The position numbers were made by a program, and so were the translations under genes. Source: Geoalkalibacter_A sp034189505 (lineage in GTDB: Bacteria; Desulfobacterota; Desulfuromonadia; Desulfuromonadales; Geoalkalibacteraceae). From it: DNA of 64,000 nt. Under the pieces are notes generated by a model that was not told where the DNA came from, searched no databases, and saw only the letters and a list, made by a program, of their open reading frames with translations. Location: positions 62,001-126,000 of the forward strand of contig JAXHUR010000001.1 of assembly GCA_034189505.1 (NCBI GenBank), given 5' to 3'. Below are positions 8,593 to 17,645 of the stretch, one piece after another; positions within the stretch are counted from its first letter, which is position 1; each line of letters starts with the position of its first letter.

Positions 8593-9339
8593 TCAGCCCC
8601 GCAGCTCGCGCAGGCGGTGCAGGACCTGCTTCATGTCCTCCCAGACCTCGCGTTTCATCGCTGGGCTCCGCAGCAGATAGGCGGGGTGAAAAGTCGGCAT
8701 CAGGGCAATGCCTTCATATTCCCGCCAATGACCGCGCAGCCGGCTGATGGGTGCGGAATCACGCAGCAGAGTCTGCACGGCGAAACGGCCCAGGGCCACA
8801 ATAACGCGAGGGTTGATCGCAGCCAATTGGCGCCGGAGATAGGGTTCGCAGTGCTCAATTTCTTCCGGGAGAGGATCACGGTTTCCTGGTGGGCGGCACT
8901 TGACGACATTGCAGATATAGACCTGATCGCGCCTCAAACCCATGGCAAACAGAATACGGTCCAGCAGTCTGCCGGCCTCGCCGACAAAGGGTTCCCCTTT
9001 TTCATCCTCTTCACGACCCGGCCCTTCCCCGACAAACACCAGTTGCGCTTTGGGGTCTCCGACGCCGAACACCACATTCCGGCGCCGCTTGCTCAAAGGA
9101 CAGCGCTGACAGTTGTGCAACTCAGCAGCGATCTCTTCAAGGGTCTCAGGGCGGCACGCCATCTTCTCATCCCCGGACGGACGAACCCCGATCGGACATC
9201 GAGGCAGATCGTGCGGATCCTGAATGAAAACCTCATTGATGCCGAGATGCTCGAAATCCTGCAGCAGACCGCGAACCTGAGCGCACAGATCAACAATTTC
9301 TTTTTTATCCGAAGAGGGCATCATCACCTTTACACTCAC
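8593..9339 (-). CDS. uracil-DNA glycosylase, family 4 (4Fe-4S)
   Basis: Removes uracil from DNA at the start of base excision repair. The 248-residue protein has the family-4 signatures VFVGEGPGREEDEKGEPFVG (uracil-binding loop) and TFHPAYLLR. It also has Cys residues for an iron-sulfur cluster (HNCQRCPLS, VKCRPPG, EHCEPYL). An N-terminal extension of about 70 residues is typical of the longer SPO1-polymerase-like members. The annotated start is a GTG. ATG codons at 9324 and 9321 are alternatives next to a weak AAAGGTG. Confidence 0.92.
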   Translation of the reverse strand: MSVKVMMPSSDKKEIVDLCAQVRGLLQDFEHLGINEVFIQDPHDLPRCPIGVRPSGDEKMACRPETLEEIAAELHNCQRCPLSKRRRNVVFGVGDPKAQLVFVGEGPGREEDEKGEPFVGEAGRLLDRILFAMGLRRDQVYICNVVKCRPPGNRDPLPEEIEHCEPYLRRQLAAINPRVIVALGRFAVQTLLRDSAPISRLRGHWREYEGIALMPTFHPAYLLRSPAMKREVWEDMKQVLHRLRELRG

Positions 9340-9391
9340 CGCAGTGTGTTCTATCCTTTTTGTGGTGCATCACTAAGTTATTAAGGACCTC

Positions 9392-10330
9392 ATGGTTTCG
9401 AAAATATTTATGGCCGTCGTGTTGGCCATGATTCTATGGCCCGGGGACGCATATGCCTGGGGCATCGGAATCCACCTGCAGCTCGGCAGCCACATCCTCG
9501 ACAACCTTCAACTCTTGCCGGCGGCACTCAGGGGGCTGCTCGCGGCGCATCCGCATGATTTTCTCTACGGATGCATCAGCGCGGATATCACTCTGGGCAA
9601 GAAGTTCACCCACTATCTCAACCACTGCCATTCCTGGCGGCTGGGACGCAAGATTCTTGCAGCCTCCGTCACAGATCGGCAGAAAGCCTGCGCTCACGGC
9701 TACCTGGCCCACCTGGCGGCCGATACCATCGCGCACTCTTATTTCGTGCCCTTCAAGATGGTGCGCACCTACAACACGCTGATGCTCAGGCATGCCTATT
9801 GGGAATTGCGCTTCGAGGCCACGGTCGATCCCGAGATCTGGCTCATCGCCCGCAAAATCGCACGCAAGGATTTTCGCGAAAACGATACCATGATGCGCAG
9901 CGTACTGTCGGATACGATCTTTTCCTTCAATACCAACAAACGCCTCTTCAACTCACTGCTGCTCCTCAACCGTCTGCAGCAGTGGCAGAAGGTGCTGCGC
10001 TCCATCTCGGTTACTTCGAAATTCGATCTTCCCGGCGAGAGCCGTGACGAGTACCTGGATCTGGCCAAAGAAGCCACTGAAAGCATTCTGTGCGAGATGG
10101 ATGGCAGTCCGTACTGGAGGGCCGATCCGACCGGCGAGAGAGCGCTGTCCGCTGCGCGCATGGTGCGCAAGAATCTTCACCTTCTCCATATGGACGGCAA
10201 ACTCGACGATGAGCAGTCAGAAGAAATCATCCTCGGGTTCAAAAACTGCTTCCGAGAGGGGATCACCCGGCCCCGTGAAATCCTCGATCTTCTGTCGAAC
10301 TGCGAAGCCGTGGAACGCAAGACCGCCTAG
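9392..10330 (+). CDS. zinc-dependent phospholipase C-like secreted protein
   Basis: A 312-residue protein with a signal peptide (about 1-22, ending DAYA-W). The mature protein begins WGIGIH, so an N-terminal Trp follows cleavage, as in zinc phospholipases C. Further His/Asp ligand candidates are HPHDFLYGCISAD, KKFTHYLNHCHSW and HGYLAHLAADTIAHSYF. This matches the zinc-dependent phospholipase C-like family common in Geobacter-type genomes, whose substrate is unproven. The ATG follows AAGGACCTC. The last 25 bases of the gene fall inside the 50-bp sequence repeated across the scaffold gap. Confidence 0.8.
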   Translation: MVSKIFMAVVLAMILWPGDAYAWGIGIHLQLGSHILDNLQLLPAALRGLLAAHPHDFLYGCISADITLGKKFTHYLNHCHSWRLGRKILAASVTDRQKACAHGYLAHLAADTIAHSYFVPFKMVRTYNTLMLRHAYWELRFEATVDPEIWLIARKIARKDFRENDTMMRSVLSDTIFSFNTNKRLFNSLLLLNRLQQWQKVLRSISVTSKFDLPGESRDEYLDLAKEATESILCEMDGSPYWRADPTGERALSAARMVRKNLHLLHMDGKLDDEQSEEIILGFKNCFREGITRPREILDLLSNCEAVERKTA

Positions 10331-10505
10331 CAATTGAAACTCCCAGGGGTTAGCCNNNNNNNNNNNNNNNNNNNNNNNNNNNNNNNNNNNNNNNNNNNNN
10401 NNNNNNNNNNNNNNNNNNNNNNNNNNNNNNNNNNNNNNNNNNNNNNNNNNNNNNNAGCCGTGGAACGCAAGACCGCCTAGCAATTGAAACTCCCAGGGGT
10501 TAGCC
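10306..10505. other. scaffold gap (100 N) flanked by identical 50-bp sequences
   Basis: Exactly 100 N occupy 10356-10455. The 50 bases before the gap (10306-10355) are identical to the 50 bases after it (10456-10505). A fixed-length gap with matching contig ends suggests two contigs that overlap and were scaffolded rather than merged. If so, the true spacing between the two convergent stop codons is about 19 bp and nothing is missing. Confidence 0.9.
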
Positions 10506-11693
10506 ACGCAACGCATGAATGCGGTCGAGCAAACGGTGGGCGACCTCATCCTTCGACATCTCCGGCAGAATCTCTTCACTGCCGTCCGGCGCGAGCAGTC
10601 GAACGACATTGGTATCGACATCGAAACCGGCATGCTGCTCGGTAATATCGTTGGCGACGATCAGGTCAAGATTTTTCTCGGTCAGTTTCCTGCGTGCATT
10701 TTCCAGCAGGTCACGCGTTTCGGCGGCAAACCCGACCAGGATGCGATGGCCCTTGCGGCGCCCAAGTTCTGAAAGGATGTCAGGGTTTTTCTCCAGCTCG
10801 AGATTCAGGAGATCCGTATCGTGCTTTTTCATCTTGTGTTCAGCACGATGCGCAGGCCGATAGTCGGCAACGGCAGCGGCCTTGACGATAATGGTGGCCT
10901 CGTCGCACCGGGACAGCACCGCCTCTTTCATTTCAGCGGCGCTCGTCACGCAGATGCGCTCAACGCCAACAGGCTGCGGCAGCGCTGAGGGGCCGCTGAC
11001 CAGCACCACCTTTGCGCCGCGCAGGCGCGCCGCACGCGCAATGGCGTAGCCCATTTTCCCGGAGGAGTAGTTGCTGATATACCGCACCGGGTCGATCTCC
11101 TCGCGAGTTGGGCCCGCGGTGACCAGCACCGTTTCTCCCCTCAGATCGCTGGGCAGCGTCAGTCCTACGGTTTCCTCGAAGATGTCCGCCGGATCCGCCA
11201 GCTTGCCCTTCCCTTCCCAACCACAGGCCAGAAATCCCTCAACGGGCTGCACAAAATGATAGCCCAGCTGCTCCAGGTTCGCCTGGTTGCGCTGATAAAT
11301 GGGATTCCCCCACATATTGACATTCATCGCCGGCGCCACCAGAACCGGGGCCTTGGTCGCCATGATCGTCGTGGTCAACAGGTCATCGGCAATCCCGCCG
11401 GCAATTTTACCCACCAGGTTGGCAGTGGCGGGCGCCACCACGAAAACGTCGGCCCGGTCGGCCAGCGAGATATGCCCCACTTCGCGCTCGCTGAGCAGGT
11501 TGAACATCTCGGTGTGCACCGGATTGGAGCTCAGGGTCTGCAGCGTCAGCGGCGTGATAAACTCCCGGGCGCCGCGCGACATGATGACATGCACCTCGGC
11601 GCCGGCTTTGACGTAAAGCCGGGTCAGCTCGGCCGCTTTATAGGCGGCGATGCCGCCGGTCACACCCAGGACGATCGTCTTTTCATGCAGCAT
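10500..11693 (-). CDS. coaBC: phosphopantothenoylcysteine decarboxylase/ligase
   Basis: Bifunctional CoaBC of coenzyme A synthesis: it joins cysteine to 4'-phosphopantothenate, then decarboxylates the product. The 397 residues include the FMN-binding CoaC half (LGVTGGIAAYKAAELTRL, then PAMNVNMW, which holds the catalytic Asn). The CoaB half starts near 185 (VTAGPTREEIDPVRYISN, then AAVADYRP). The active-site Cys of CoaC is in ACGWEGKGKLAD. The stop codon lies just past the scaffold gap. It heads its own minus-strand unit ahead of the MBL gene, with 45 bp between them. Confidence 0.96.
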   Translation of the reverse strand: MLHEKTIVLGVTGGIAAYKAAELTRLYVKAGAEVHVIMSRGAREFITPLTLQTLSSNPVHTEMFNLLSEREVGHISLADRADVFVVAPATANLVGKIAGGIADDLLTTTIMATKAPVLVAPAMNVNMWGNPIYQRNQANLEQLGYHFVQPVEGFLACGWEGKGKLADPADIFEETVGLTLPSDLRGETVLVTAGPTREEIDPVRYISNYSSGKMGYAIARAARLRGAKVVLVSGPSALPQPVGVERICVTSAAEMKEAVLSRCDEATIIVKAAAVADYRPAHRAEHKMKKHDTDLLNLELEKNPDILSELGRRKGHRILVGFAAETRDLLENARRKLTEKNLDLIVANDITEQHAGFDVDTNVVRLLAPDGSEEILPEMSKDEVAHRLLDRIHALRG

Positions 11694-11738
11694 GAAGGAT
11701 ATCCTGTCGTTAGGATGGAGCGATCCCGCGGGAGGCGC

Positions 11739-12359
11739 TCATCGCAAAAAAGGATTCAGGACTTTCTCCCGGCCGATGGTGCTGTCCGGCCCATGTCCCG
11801 GATGAACCAGAGTTTCATCCGGCAGTACCAGAAGTTTGTCGCGGATGGCGCCAAGCAGCTGGTCGAGATCGCCGCCGGGCAGATCGGTGCGGCCGATGGA
11901 CTGGGCAAACAAGGCATCACCGGTGAAGACATGAGACGACGCATACAGTGAAATGCCTCCCGGCGAATGCCCCGGAGTCGCCAGCACCAAAATTTCCAGT
12001 TTCCCCAGGTTCAGGGTCTCGCCCCCTTCGAGTAGCCGGTTCGGCTGGGGCGACGGCTCGGTTTTAAAACCGAAGGTCGCGGCATGCTCGTCGGCTTTGT
12101 CAAAAAGGGGCAGATCATCCCGGTGAAGCAGAAGCTCGGCACCGGTCTGCCCAACCAAATAGCGGTTTGCGCCGATGTGATCGAAATGGCCATGGGTGTT
12201 GATTACCATGCGGACATTCAGGCCCCGACTCCGGGCCAAATCCAGAATCCGTGGTCCTTCGTCCCCGGGATCGATCACAGCCGCCTCCAGGGTTTCCGGA
12301 CATGCAACGATAAAACAATTGACCTTCAGCGGCCCGACCGCCAGACGTTCTAGAATCAC
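11739..12359 (-). CDS. MBL-fold metallohydrolase (glyoxalase II-like)
   Basis: A 206-residue metallo-beta-lactamase-fold hydrolase with the metal motif NTHGHFDHIGA, a later Asp in VFTGDALF, and VHPGHGPDS near the end. The size and motifs match the short glyoxalase II-like family that hydrolyses thioesters, but the substrate cannot be read from sequence. The start is a GTG with AAGGAG 7 nt before it, only 3 bp after the stop of the HD-nuclease gene, so the two are probably cotranscribed and coupled. Confidence 0.88.
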   Translation of the reverse strand: MILERLAVGPLKVNCFIVACPETLEAAVIDPGDEGPRILDLARSRGLNVRMVINTHGHFDHIGANRYLVGQTGAELLLHRDDLPLFDKADEHAATFGFKTEPSPQPNRLLEGGETLNLGKLEILVLATPGHSPGGISLYASSHVFTGDALFAQSIGRTDLPGGDLDQLLGAIRDKLLVLPDETLVHPGHGPDSTIGREKVLNPFLR

Positions 12360-12362
12360 AGG

Positions 12363-13544
12363 TTACTCCTTCTCGGAATTCTCGGTGGAAAACAGATCCA
12401 GACTTTTTCCGCGCAGTTGCTCGCCCAGAGTGAAGCCTTTGTTGGTGGAGCGTCGGTGGCGATCCTCTTTATTGCTTCGCGTGACGTCTTTCTTCGCGGG
12501 CGCAGGCGCGACTTTGACGTCAGGCTGCGGCGTGGGGCGCGGTTGGTTCGTCGATGGCCGGGAGTCAGCCTGATCGGACAGAACTTCATTGGCCGGCGTT
12601 GCATCCTTGAAAAAGTATCGATCATAAAGCCGGTGATAGCTGGTCCAACCGTTGGGATTGTCCGGCTCTCGTTCAATATGGGTGCGCACGCCGTTGATCT
12701 TGGAGTCCAGATCATCAAGAAAATTGAGGATAACCGCCTCAACCGTCTTGGGCCGCTTGGGGGAACCAAACTCGTACTGCCCGTGATGCGACAGAAGCAG
12801 GTGCTTGAGCAGCATCGAGGTTTTGCGGGGGAACCCTTCGAGGCCGCGGATTTTATCTTCGACCAGCTCGGTGCCGATGACGATATGGCCGATCAGCTTG
12901 CCTTCATCGGTATAGTCGAAGGATCGCGCATAACACAATTCATCGATTTTGCCCACATCGTGCAGCAGAGCGCCGGTCACGAGAAGATCGCGATTGAGGC
13001 CGGGATAGCGGCCACTGACGTCGTCGACAAGGTCGGCCACCGCCAGGCTGTGCTCCAGCAGTCCGCCAAGGTAGACATGGTGCATGGCCTTTGCCGCCGG
13101 GGCCATGACAAAACGCTTGAGAAAATCGTCATCGGCCAGGAAGCTCTCCATCAGGCGGCGCAGATGGCTGTCACCGATGCTTGCAACTTTGTCGCGCAGC
13201 CTGGCCTCCATCTGCGCAGAATCGCGGTCGGAGGTGGGCAGGTAGTCGCCCAGATCGATACTCGCCTCATCGAGGCGCTCAAGATCCTGCACGACCAGTT
13301 GCATCTTTCCCATGTAAACGCTCGCCTTGCCGTGAGCGAAAATGAAATCGTCCTTTTCAAAACGGCTGGAGAATTCATCGACCCTGTCCCACACCCGTCC
13401 TTCGATCTCACCGGTGCGATCCATGAGCTTGAGAGTCATGTAGGGCTTGCCGTTTTTAGCCATCGCCATGATTTTATCGCGCACCAGAAAGGGACTCTCC
13501 ACCCAGTCACGTTCCTTTACATCCTTGACATAAACCTGCTTCAC
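12363..13544 (-). CDS. YhaM-like 3'-5' exoribonuclease (OB fold + HD)
   Basis: A 393-residue protein with an N-terminal OB-fold nucleic-acid-binding domain (about 10-95) and an HD phosphohydrolase domain. The metal motif is GALLHDVGKIDEL, with histidines in HHVYLGGLLEHS and LLLSHHGQYEFGSP. YhaM-type enzymes degrade RNA or single-stranded DNA from the 3' end. A low-complexity, basic tail follows (about 325-393). The GTG start abuts the TGA of the upstream FAD gene and has AGGAG at a 7-nt spacing, so translation is likely coupled. Confidence 0.88.
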   Translation of the reverse strand: MKQVYVKDVKERDWVESPFLVRDKIMAMAKNGKPYMTLKLMDRTGEIEGRVWDRVDEFSSRFEKDDFIFAHGKASVYMGKMQLVVQDLERLDEASIDLGDYLPTSDRDSAQMEARLRDKVASIGDSHLRRLMESFLADDDFLKRFVMAPAAKAMHHVYLGGLLEHSLAVADLVDDVSGRYPGLNRDLLVTGALLHDVGKIDELCYARSFDYTDEGKLIGHIVIGTELVEDKIRGLEGFPRKTSMLLKHLLLSHHGQYEFGSPKRPKTVEAVILNFLDDLDSKINGVRTHIEREPDNPNGWTSYHRLYDRYFFKDATPANEVLSDQADSRPSTNQPRPTPQPDVKVAPAPAKKDVTRSNKEDRHRRSTNKGFTLGEQLRGKSLDLFSTENSEKE

Positions 13545-15140
13545 TCAAATCTCCTGTTGCTGAAATTGGGCAATGATCGCATCGGCGATGCGCAAACCAT
13601 CAAGAGCGGCACTCATGATGCCGCCGGCGTATCCGGCGCCTTCTCCACAGGGATAGAGGCCGGGGTGCGAAACGGATTGGCCACTCGCATCGCGCAGGAT
13701 GCGCAAAGGCGCAGACGTCCGGGTTTCGACGCCGACAAGGACCGCTTCGGCAGTGATGAAGCCGCGCATGCGCCGATCGAAATGCGGCAGCGCCTCTTGC
13801 AGGGCGTGAGTCACAAATGGCGGCAGAACCCCGCCAAGATCCGCCTCAATCACCGCAGGGCGGCAGCTCGAACGCACCGCCCCTTGGCCACGCCCGAGAA
13901 AAGCCATCAGATTCTGGGCCGGTGCCCGGTAATTTCGGCCGCCGGCCTGAAATGCAGCCTGCTCCAGGTTGCGCTGAAAGGCCACCCCGCCCAGGGGGCC
14001 TGGTTCGGGAAAGTCTTCGGGGCGCACCGTCACCACAAGAGCACTGTTGGAACGGTCGCCGGCCCGATTCATATTGCTCATGCCGTTGACCACCAGCGCC
14101 CCGGGCTCGCTGGAAGCATTGATAACCACTCCCCCCGGGCACATGCAGAAGGAATATACCCCGCGCCCATCGGACTTGCGGTTGTAGGTCAACGCGTAGT
14201 CGGCGGCACTCAAGCGGGGATGGGAAGACACCCCATACTGAATGCGATTGATGAGCGCAGCTGGATGCTCAACCCTGACTCCCACGGCAAAGGGTTTGGG
14301 TTCAAGGGCAACACCCGTTGCCACAAGCATATCATAGGTATCGCGGGCACTGTGGCCGGGAGCAAGCACCAGGGCGTCACAGGGGATTGCCCCGGCGGAA
14401 CCGATACAGGCCGCACGTACCCGCCCCCTCTGGCACTCCATCCCCGAGAGCCGGGTACGAAACTGAACCTCAACTCCCTTTTCCTGCAGAGATGCTCGAA
14501 AATTTTTCAGAACCGTCCGCAGCCGGTCGGTACCCACATGAGGCTTTGCATCGACCAGTATCTGCTCGGGAGCGCCGAGTTCCACCAGGGTATCGAGGAT
14601 AAGGCGCATGGCGGAATGGTTGAGACGGGTGGTCAGTTTGCCGTCTGAAAAAGTTCCCGCGCCCCCCTCGCCGAACTGCACATTGCTCTCCGGGTCAAGA
14701 TGGCCGTTCTGCCAGAATGCGCCGACATGGCGTACCCGTTCTTCCACTGCGCATCCGCGCTCCAACAGGGTCACCGGCACCCCGGCGCAGGCCAGGCGCC
14801 ACGCGGAAAACAGGCCGGCCGGCCCCATTCCTACCACAACGGCCCGCCGCTGTGTATCAAGACGCGGTATGTCCGGGTGTGCAATCGGCTGAACCTCAGC
14901 CAGCTTCGCAACGCGACGGCATTCCAGGCCGGCGGCAACGATGTCATCCACCCGGAACTCAACGGTATAAACGACAAACAGAGCCGGACGCTTGCGCGCA
15001 TCCACCGCCCTGCGTGCTATCGTCAGATCTGCAACACACTCCGGCGAAATGCCGCAAATCCGGGCTGTTTCCAGGCGCAGATGACGCTCATCATCGCGCT
15101 CGAGGGGCAGGCGTATGTCGCTGAGTCGCCACCGCCTCAC
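13545..15140 (-). CDS. FAD-dependent dehydrogenase-like protein (COG2509 type)
   Basis: A 531-residue flavoprotein. After an N-terminal domain of about 100 residues comes a Rossmann FAD-binding motif (VVVGMGPAGLFSAWRLA). GEGGAGTFSDGKL lies in the middle, and the C-terminus has the second FAD-contact motif GLYPCGEGAGYAGGIMSAAL. This is the layout of the uncharacterised FAD-dependent dehydrogenase family, with no demonstrated substrate. The start is a GTG with GGAG 10 nt upstream, and no better start is visible. It begins the FAD-HD-MBL minus-strand group. Confidence 0.85.
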   Translation of the reverse strand: MRRWRLSDIRLPLERDDERHLRLETARICGISPECVADLTIARRAVDARKRPALFVVYTVEFRVDDIVAAGLECRRVAKLAEVQPIAHPDIPRLDTQRRAVVVGMGPAGLFSAWRLACAGVPVTLLERGCAVEERVRHVGAFWQNGHLDPESNVQFGEGGAGTFSDGKLTTRLNHSAMRLILDTLVELGAPEQILVDAKPHVGTDRLRTVLKNFRASLQEKGVEVQFRTRLSGMECQRGRVRAACIGSAGAIPCDALVLAPGHSARDTYDMLVATGVALEPKPFAVGVRVEHPAALINRIQYGVSSHPRLSAADYALTYNRKSDGRGVYSFCMCPGGVVINASSEPGALVVNGMSNMNRAGDRSNSALVVTVRPEDFPEPGPLGGVAFQRNLEQAAFQAGGRNYRAPAQNLMAFLGRGQGAVRSSCRPAVIEADLGGVLPPFVTHALQEALPHFDRRMRGFITAEAVLVGVETRTSAPLRILRDASGQSVSHPGLYPCGEGAGYAGGIMSAALDGLRIADAIIAQFQQQEI

Positions 15141-15174
15141 AATTCGACCACTCCGGATTGAGCCCGACCGAAAT

Positions 15175-16353
15175 TCACGCGGCAGCCACCGGAAACAGGA
15201 TGTGAAAAGTCGTGCCGTCGCCCTCGTGATTTTCTACATTGATACGCCCGCCGTAACCCTTGACAATACGCAGAACGACTGAAAGCCCCAGCCCGGTGCC
15301 ACGCTCCTTGGTGGTGAAAAAGGGATCAAAGATACAGTAAAGATTTTCGTCGGGGATCCCGCCCCCCGTATCGGAGATCTTGATGTGAAGCGTCTCTTCG
15401 GCTTGGTACATCGCAACCCGCAGCGTCCCTCCCTCCGGCATCTCGTGCAGCGAATTGACAATAATATTGTTGAAAACCTGGGAAATCTCGTGGGGATCCG
15501 CGTCAAGCTCCGGGACATCAGAAGAAATCTCCGTCTCCACTCTGATATTCTGCATCTTGATCTGCGGTTCGAATATTTCCAGGCAGTTTTCGATCTGCCG
15601 GACCAGGTTTACGCGCTGCAGCGTGACATGGGGCTTTTTGCTCGCGTCGAGCAGCTTGACCAGAATCGCATCGATCCGATCAACCTCACGGATGATTTTA
15701 GCCGGATACTCTTTGAGGTCGGCGCATTGAAAAACAGATGACTTGAGAATCTGGGCAAACAGGCTGATGGAATTGAGGGGGTTGCGGATCTCATGCGCCA
15801 TGCCGGCGGAGAGGTGTCCCAAAGCGGCCAGTTTCTCGGCCTGGATAATTTCCATCTGGGCTTTTTCCAGTTCAGCGCTTTTCTCCGCGACACGCCGCTC
15901 AAGTTCCTGGTTCCACTCCTCGATTTCGCGCAGCAGCCTTTCACGCTCTTCACGCAATTCCTTGTTGTGAAGTTCGATACGGCGGATGCGCAGGACATTT
16001 TTAATCCGGTCGAGCAGGTCCTGGTTGTTGAACGGCTTGAGGATATAGTCGGAGGCACCGGCCTTCATCAGCTCGACGGCGATCTCCTCGCTGCCTTTGC
16101 CGGTGAACATGATGACATAGGTGCGGGGGTACTGTTCCCGGATCTGCTTCAGAGCGGTCATCCCGTCCATGACCGGCATCATGTAGTCGAGCAGAACCAG
16201 GCTGATCTCTTCGCGGGAAAGAAGCTCAAGGCCCTCTTCGCCGCTTTCGGCCGTAAGAACCTCGAACCCCCGGTTGCGCAGAATCATGGAAGTCAGCTGC
16301 AGAATGACCCGCTCGTCGTCTATGACAAGAATTTTTTCAGGCGCTTCACTCAA
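15175..16353 (-). CDS. receiver-histidine kinase hybrid (REC-coiled coil-HisKA-HATPase)
   Basis: A 392-residue signalling protein with no membrane segment. The N-terminal receiver (VLLDYMMPVMDG, Asp acceptor; FTGKGSEE; Lys in YILKPF) is joined by a coiled coil to a HisKA domain (GMAHEIRNPLNS, phospho-His) and an ATPase domain (N box NNIIVNS, G1 SDTGGGIP, G2 GTGLGLS). Such soluble kinases are driven by a phosphorylated receiver. In-frame ATGs lie at 16395 and 16470. The 16395 ATG lies inside a promoter -10, so I prefer the TTG at 16353. The start remains uncertain. Confidence 0.9.
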   Translation of the reverse strand: MSEAPEKILVIDDERVILQLTSMILRNRGFEVLTAESGEEGLELLSREEISLVLLDYMMPVMDGMTALKQIREQYPRTYVIMFTGKGSEEIAVELMKAGASDYILKPFNNQDLLDRIKNVLRIRRIELHNKELREERERLLREIEEWNQELERRVAEKSAELEKAQMEIIQAEKLAALGHLSAGMAHEIRNPLNSISLFAQILKSSVFQCADLKEYPAKIIREVDRIDAILVKLLDASKKPHVTLQRVNLVRQIENCLEIFEPQIKMQNIRVETEISSDVPELDADPHEISQVFNNIIVNSLHEMPEGGTLRVAMYQAEETLHIKISDTGGGIPDENLYCIFDPFFTTKERGTGLGLSVVLRIVKGYGGRINVENHEGDGTTFHILFPVAAA

Positions 16354-16390
16354 GGAACCATCCACCGAACGTATTGAAAATCCGGCTGTC

Positions 16391-16420
16391 AGCATACATT
16401 GGGTCCGCGTCGGTTGACAA
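16391..16420 (-). promoter_or_regulatory. candidate promoter of the receiver-kinase gene
   Basis: On the minus strand TTGTCA (16420-16415), an 18-bp spacer and TATGCT (16396-16391) follow the terminator of the upstream uspA-like gene. The -10 contains the in-frame ATG at 16395, which argues that translation starts further downstream. Confidence 0.45.
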
Positions 16421-16436
16421 GGGCAAACCTGAATCG

Positions 16437-16461
16437 AAAAAGGCAGCCGTAGCTGCCTTTT
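16437..16461. terminator. bidirectional terminator after the UspA gene
   Basis: The 6-bp stem GGCAGC/GCTGCC with a 4-nt loop is flanked by five A (16437-16441) and four T (16458-16461). On the minus strand it gives a GC stem followed by TTTTT, 38 bp after the UspA stop. It separates that unit from the kinase gene. Confidence 0.85.
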
Positions 16462-16498
16462 CTGAATCACTGGTTATAAGGTCGGGTGCTTGTGGCGA

Positions 16499-16948
16499 TC
16501 ATTCTTCGTTGATACGAATCGTCATGACCGGCACATTCGATTTTCGCACCACTTTTTCAGCCGTACTGCCGAACAGAACGTGATCGAGCCCGGTCCGTCC
16601 GTGAGTCCCCATGACAATCAGGTCGGCCTGCTGCTCATCAGCTTTCTTGATGATTTCGTCATAGGGGATGCCGGGCAGAATAAACGATTGATAATTTTTA
16701 AAGTCGCCCAGGCGGGTGCGACAAAACTTTTCCATCATTTTCTGAGCACCCTGCTGAATCTCTTCCTCAAGCTTTTCAAAAGAGATGTGGGGGACATAGA
16801 ACCCTCTCAGATCGACAGGCTCGTTGATGACATGAACCAGCAGAAGGCTCGCGTCATATTTCCTGGCCAGTGAGAAGGCATACTGAAACGCATAATCGGA
16901 GCTTTCTGAAAAATCGGTGGCGTACAGAATGTTTTTGAATTCCCTCAT
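16499..16948 (-). CDS. universal stress protein, UspA family
   Basis: A 149-residue single-domain Usp protein. It has the N-terminal ILYATDFSESSDYAFQYA and the ATP-binding signature MGTHGRTGLDHVLFGSTAEKV (G-2x-G-9x-G-S/T), so it is probably an ATP-binding form. The ATG at 16948 has GGGAG 8 nt upstream. A longer in-frame start at 16975 would overlap that site. It follows the small receiver gene after about 36 bp and ends at a strong terminator, so the two may form a two-gene unit. Confidence 0.93.
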   Translation of the reverse strand: MREFKNILYATDFSESSDYAFQYAFSLARKYDASLLLVHVINEPVDLRGFYVPHISFEKLEEEIQQGAQKMMEKFCRTRLGDFKNYQSFILPGIPYDEIIKKADEQQADLIVMGTHGRTGLDHVLFGSTAEKVVRKSNVPVMTIRINEE

Positions 16949-16984
16949 GACATTGTCTCCCATGGCCGGAACCAATCGCCCTTT

Positions 16985-17368
16985 TCAGACACTGGCCTGA
17001 TTGTTCTGGCTGAAAAGTTTGTTCATGACTGACTTGAGTTCATCGATTTTCACAGGTTTGTTGATATATTCGAAAGCCCCCAGGTTCATGGCTTCCAGGT
17101 AAGACTCCACACCACCATAGGCAGTAATCATGATGACATTGATGCCGGGATGGCTCCGGTGAAGTTCGCGCAGAAAAACCATGCCGTTCATACCCGGCAT
17201 GTGGATATCGCTGATCACCAGGCTCACCCTGTGGTCGCGGATATAATCGAGCGCCTCTGCGCCATCGCAGACGCTATCCACATCATAGCCTTCCTGCGAC
17301 AACAGTCGGCTGAGTCCGATACGGGCGTTTTCTTCATCGTCGACAATAAGAATTTTCCCCATATGCAT
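16985..17368 (-). CDS. stand-alone response regulator receiver (CheY-like)
   Basis: A 127-residue single receiver domain: acidic pocket ILIVDDEEN, phospho-acceptor Asp in LVISDIHMPGMNG, Thr in MITAYGG, Lys in YINKPVKID. It has no output domain, so it must act through protein contacts or phosphotransfer. The receiver-kinase downstream is an obvious candidate partner, by proximity only. ATGs at 17368 and 17362 are both possible. An AT-rich 277-bp region upstream, containing TTATTATGCC and runs of A/T, should hold its promoter. Confidence 0.92.
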   Translation of the reverse strand: MHMGKILIVDDEENARIGLSRLLSQEGYDVDSVCDGAEALDYIRDHRVSLVISDIHMPGMNGMVFLRELHRSHPGINVIMITAYGGVESYLEAMNLGAFEYINKPVKIDELKSVMNKLFSQNNQASV

Positions 17369-17645
17369 GTCTAAAAAAGAACTCCCTGAACCTGATTTTC
17401 ATAACAGCAATAAAAAAAGTCCGGAAAAGTGTTCGTATCGTAGCCGACTAACCCGGCAATCTTGAACTATTTGTCAGTCTACCACGGGCCAAACGCCTGT
17501 CAAGCGGCCCAAAACCTTATTATGCCTTAAATTGTAAACAATAAAATCGCAGCTGCTTTTTTACAGCATTTTTTCGGAAAGCCATTGTCCTCATTCCAGG
17601 ACTGCAGGTCCCGCAAACGAGAAGTCCTCTCTGAAAGCCGGTTTT

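Noticed and set aside
12417..14648. A 743-codon open frame on the plus strand
   Set aside because: It runs antisense to both the HD-nuclease and FAD-protein genes, which have clear motifs, ribosome sites and coupled starts. It is a shadow frame.
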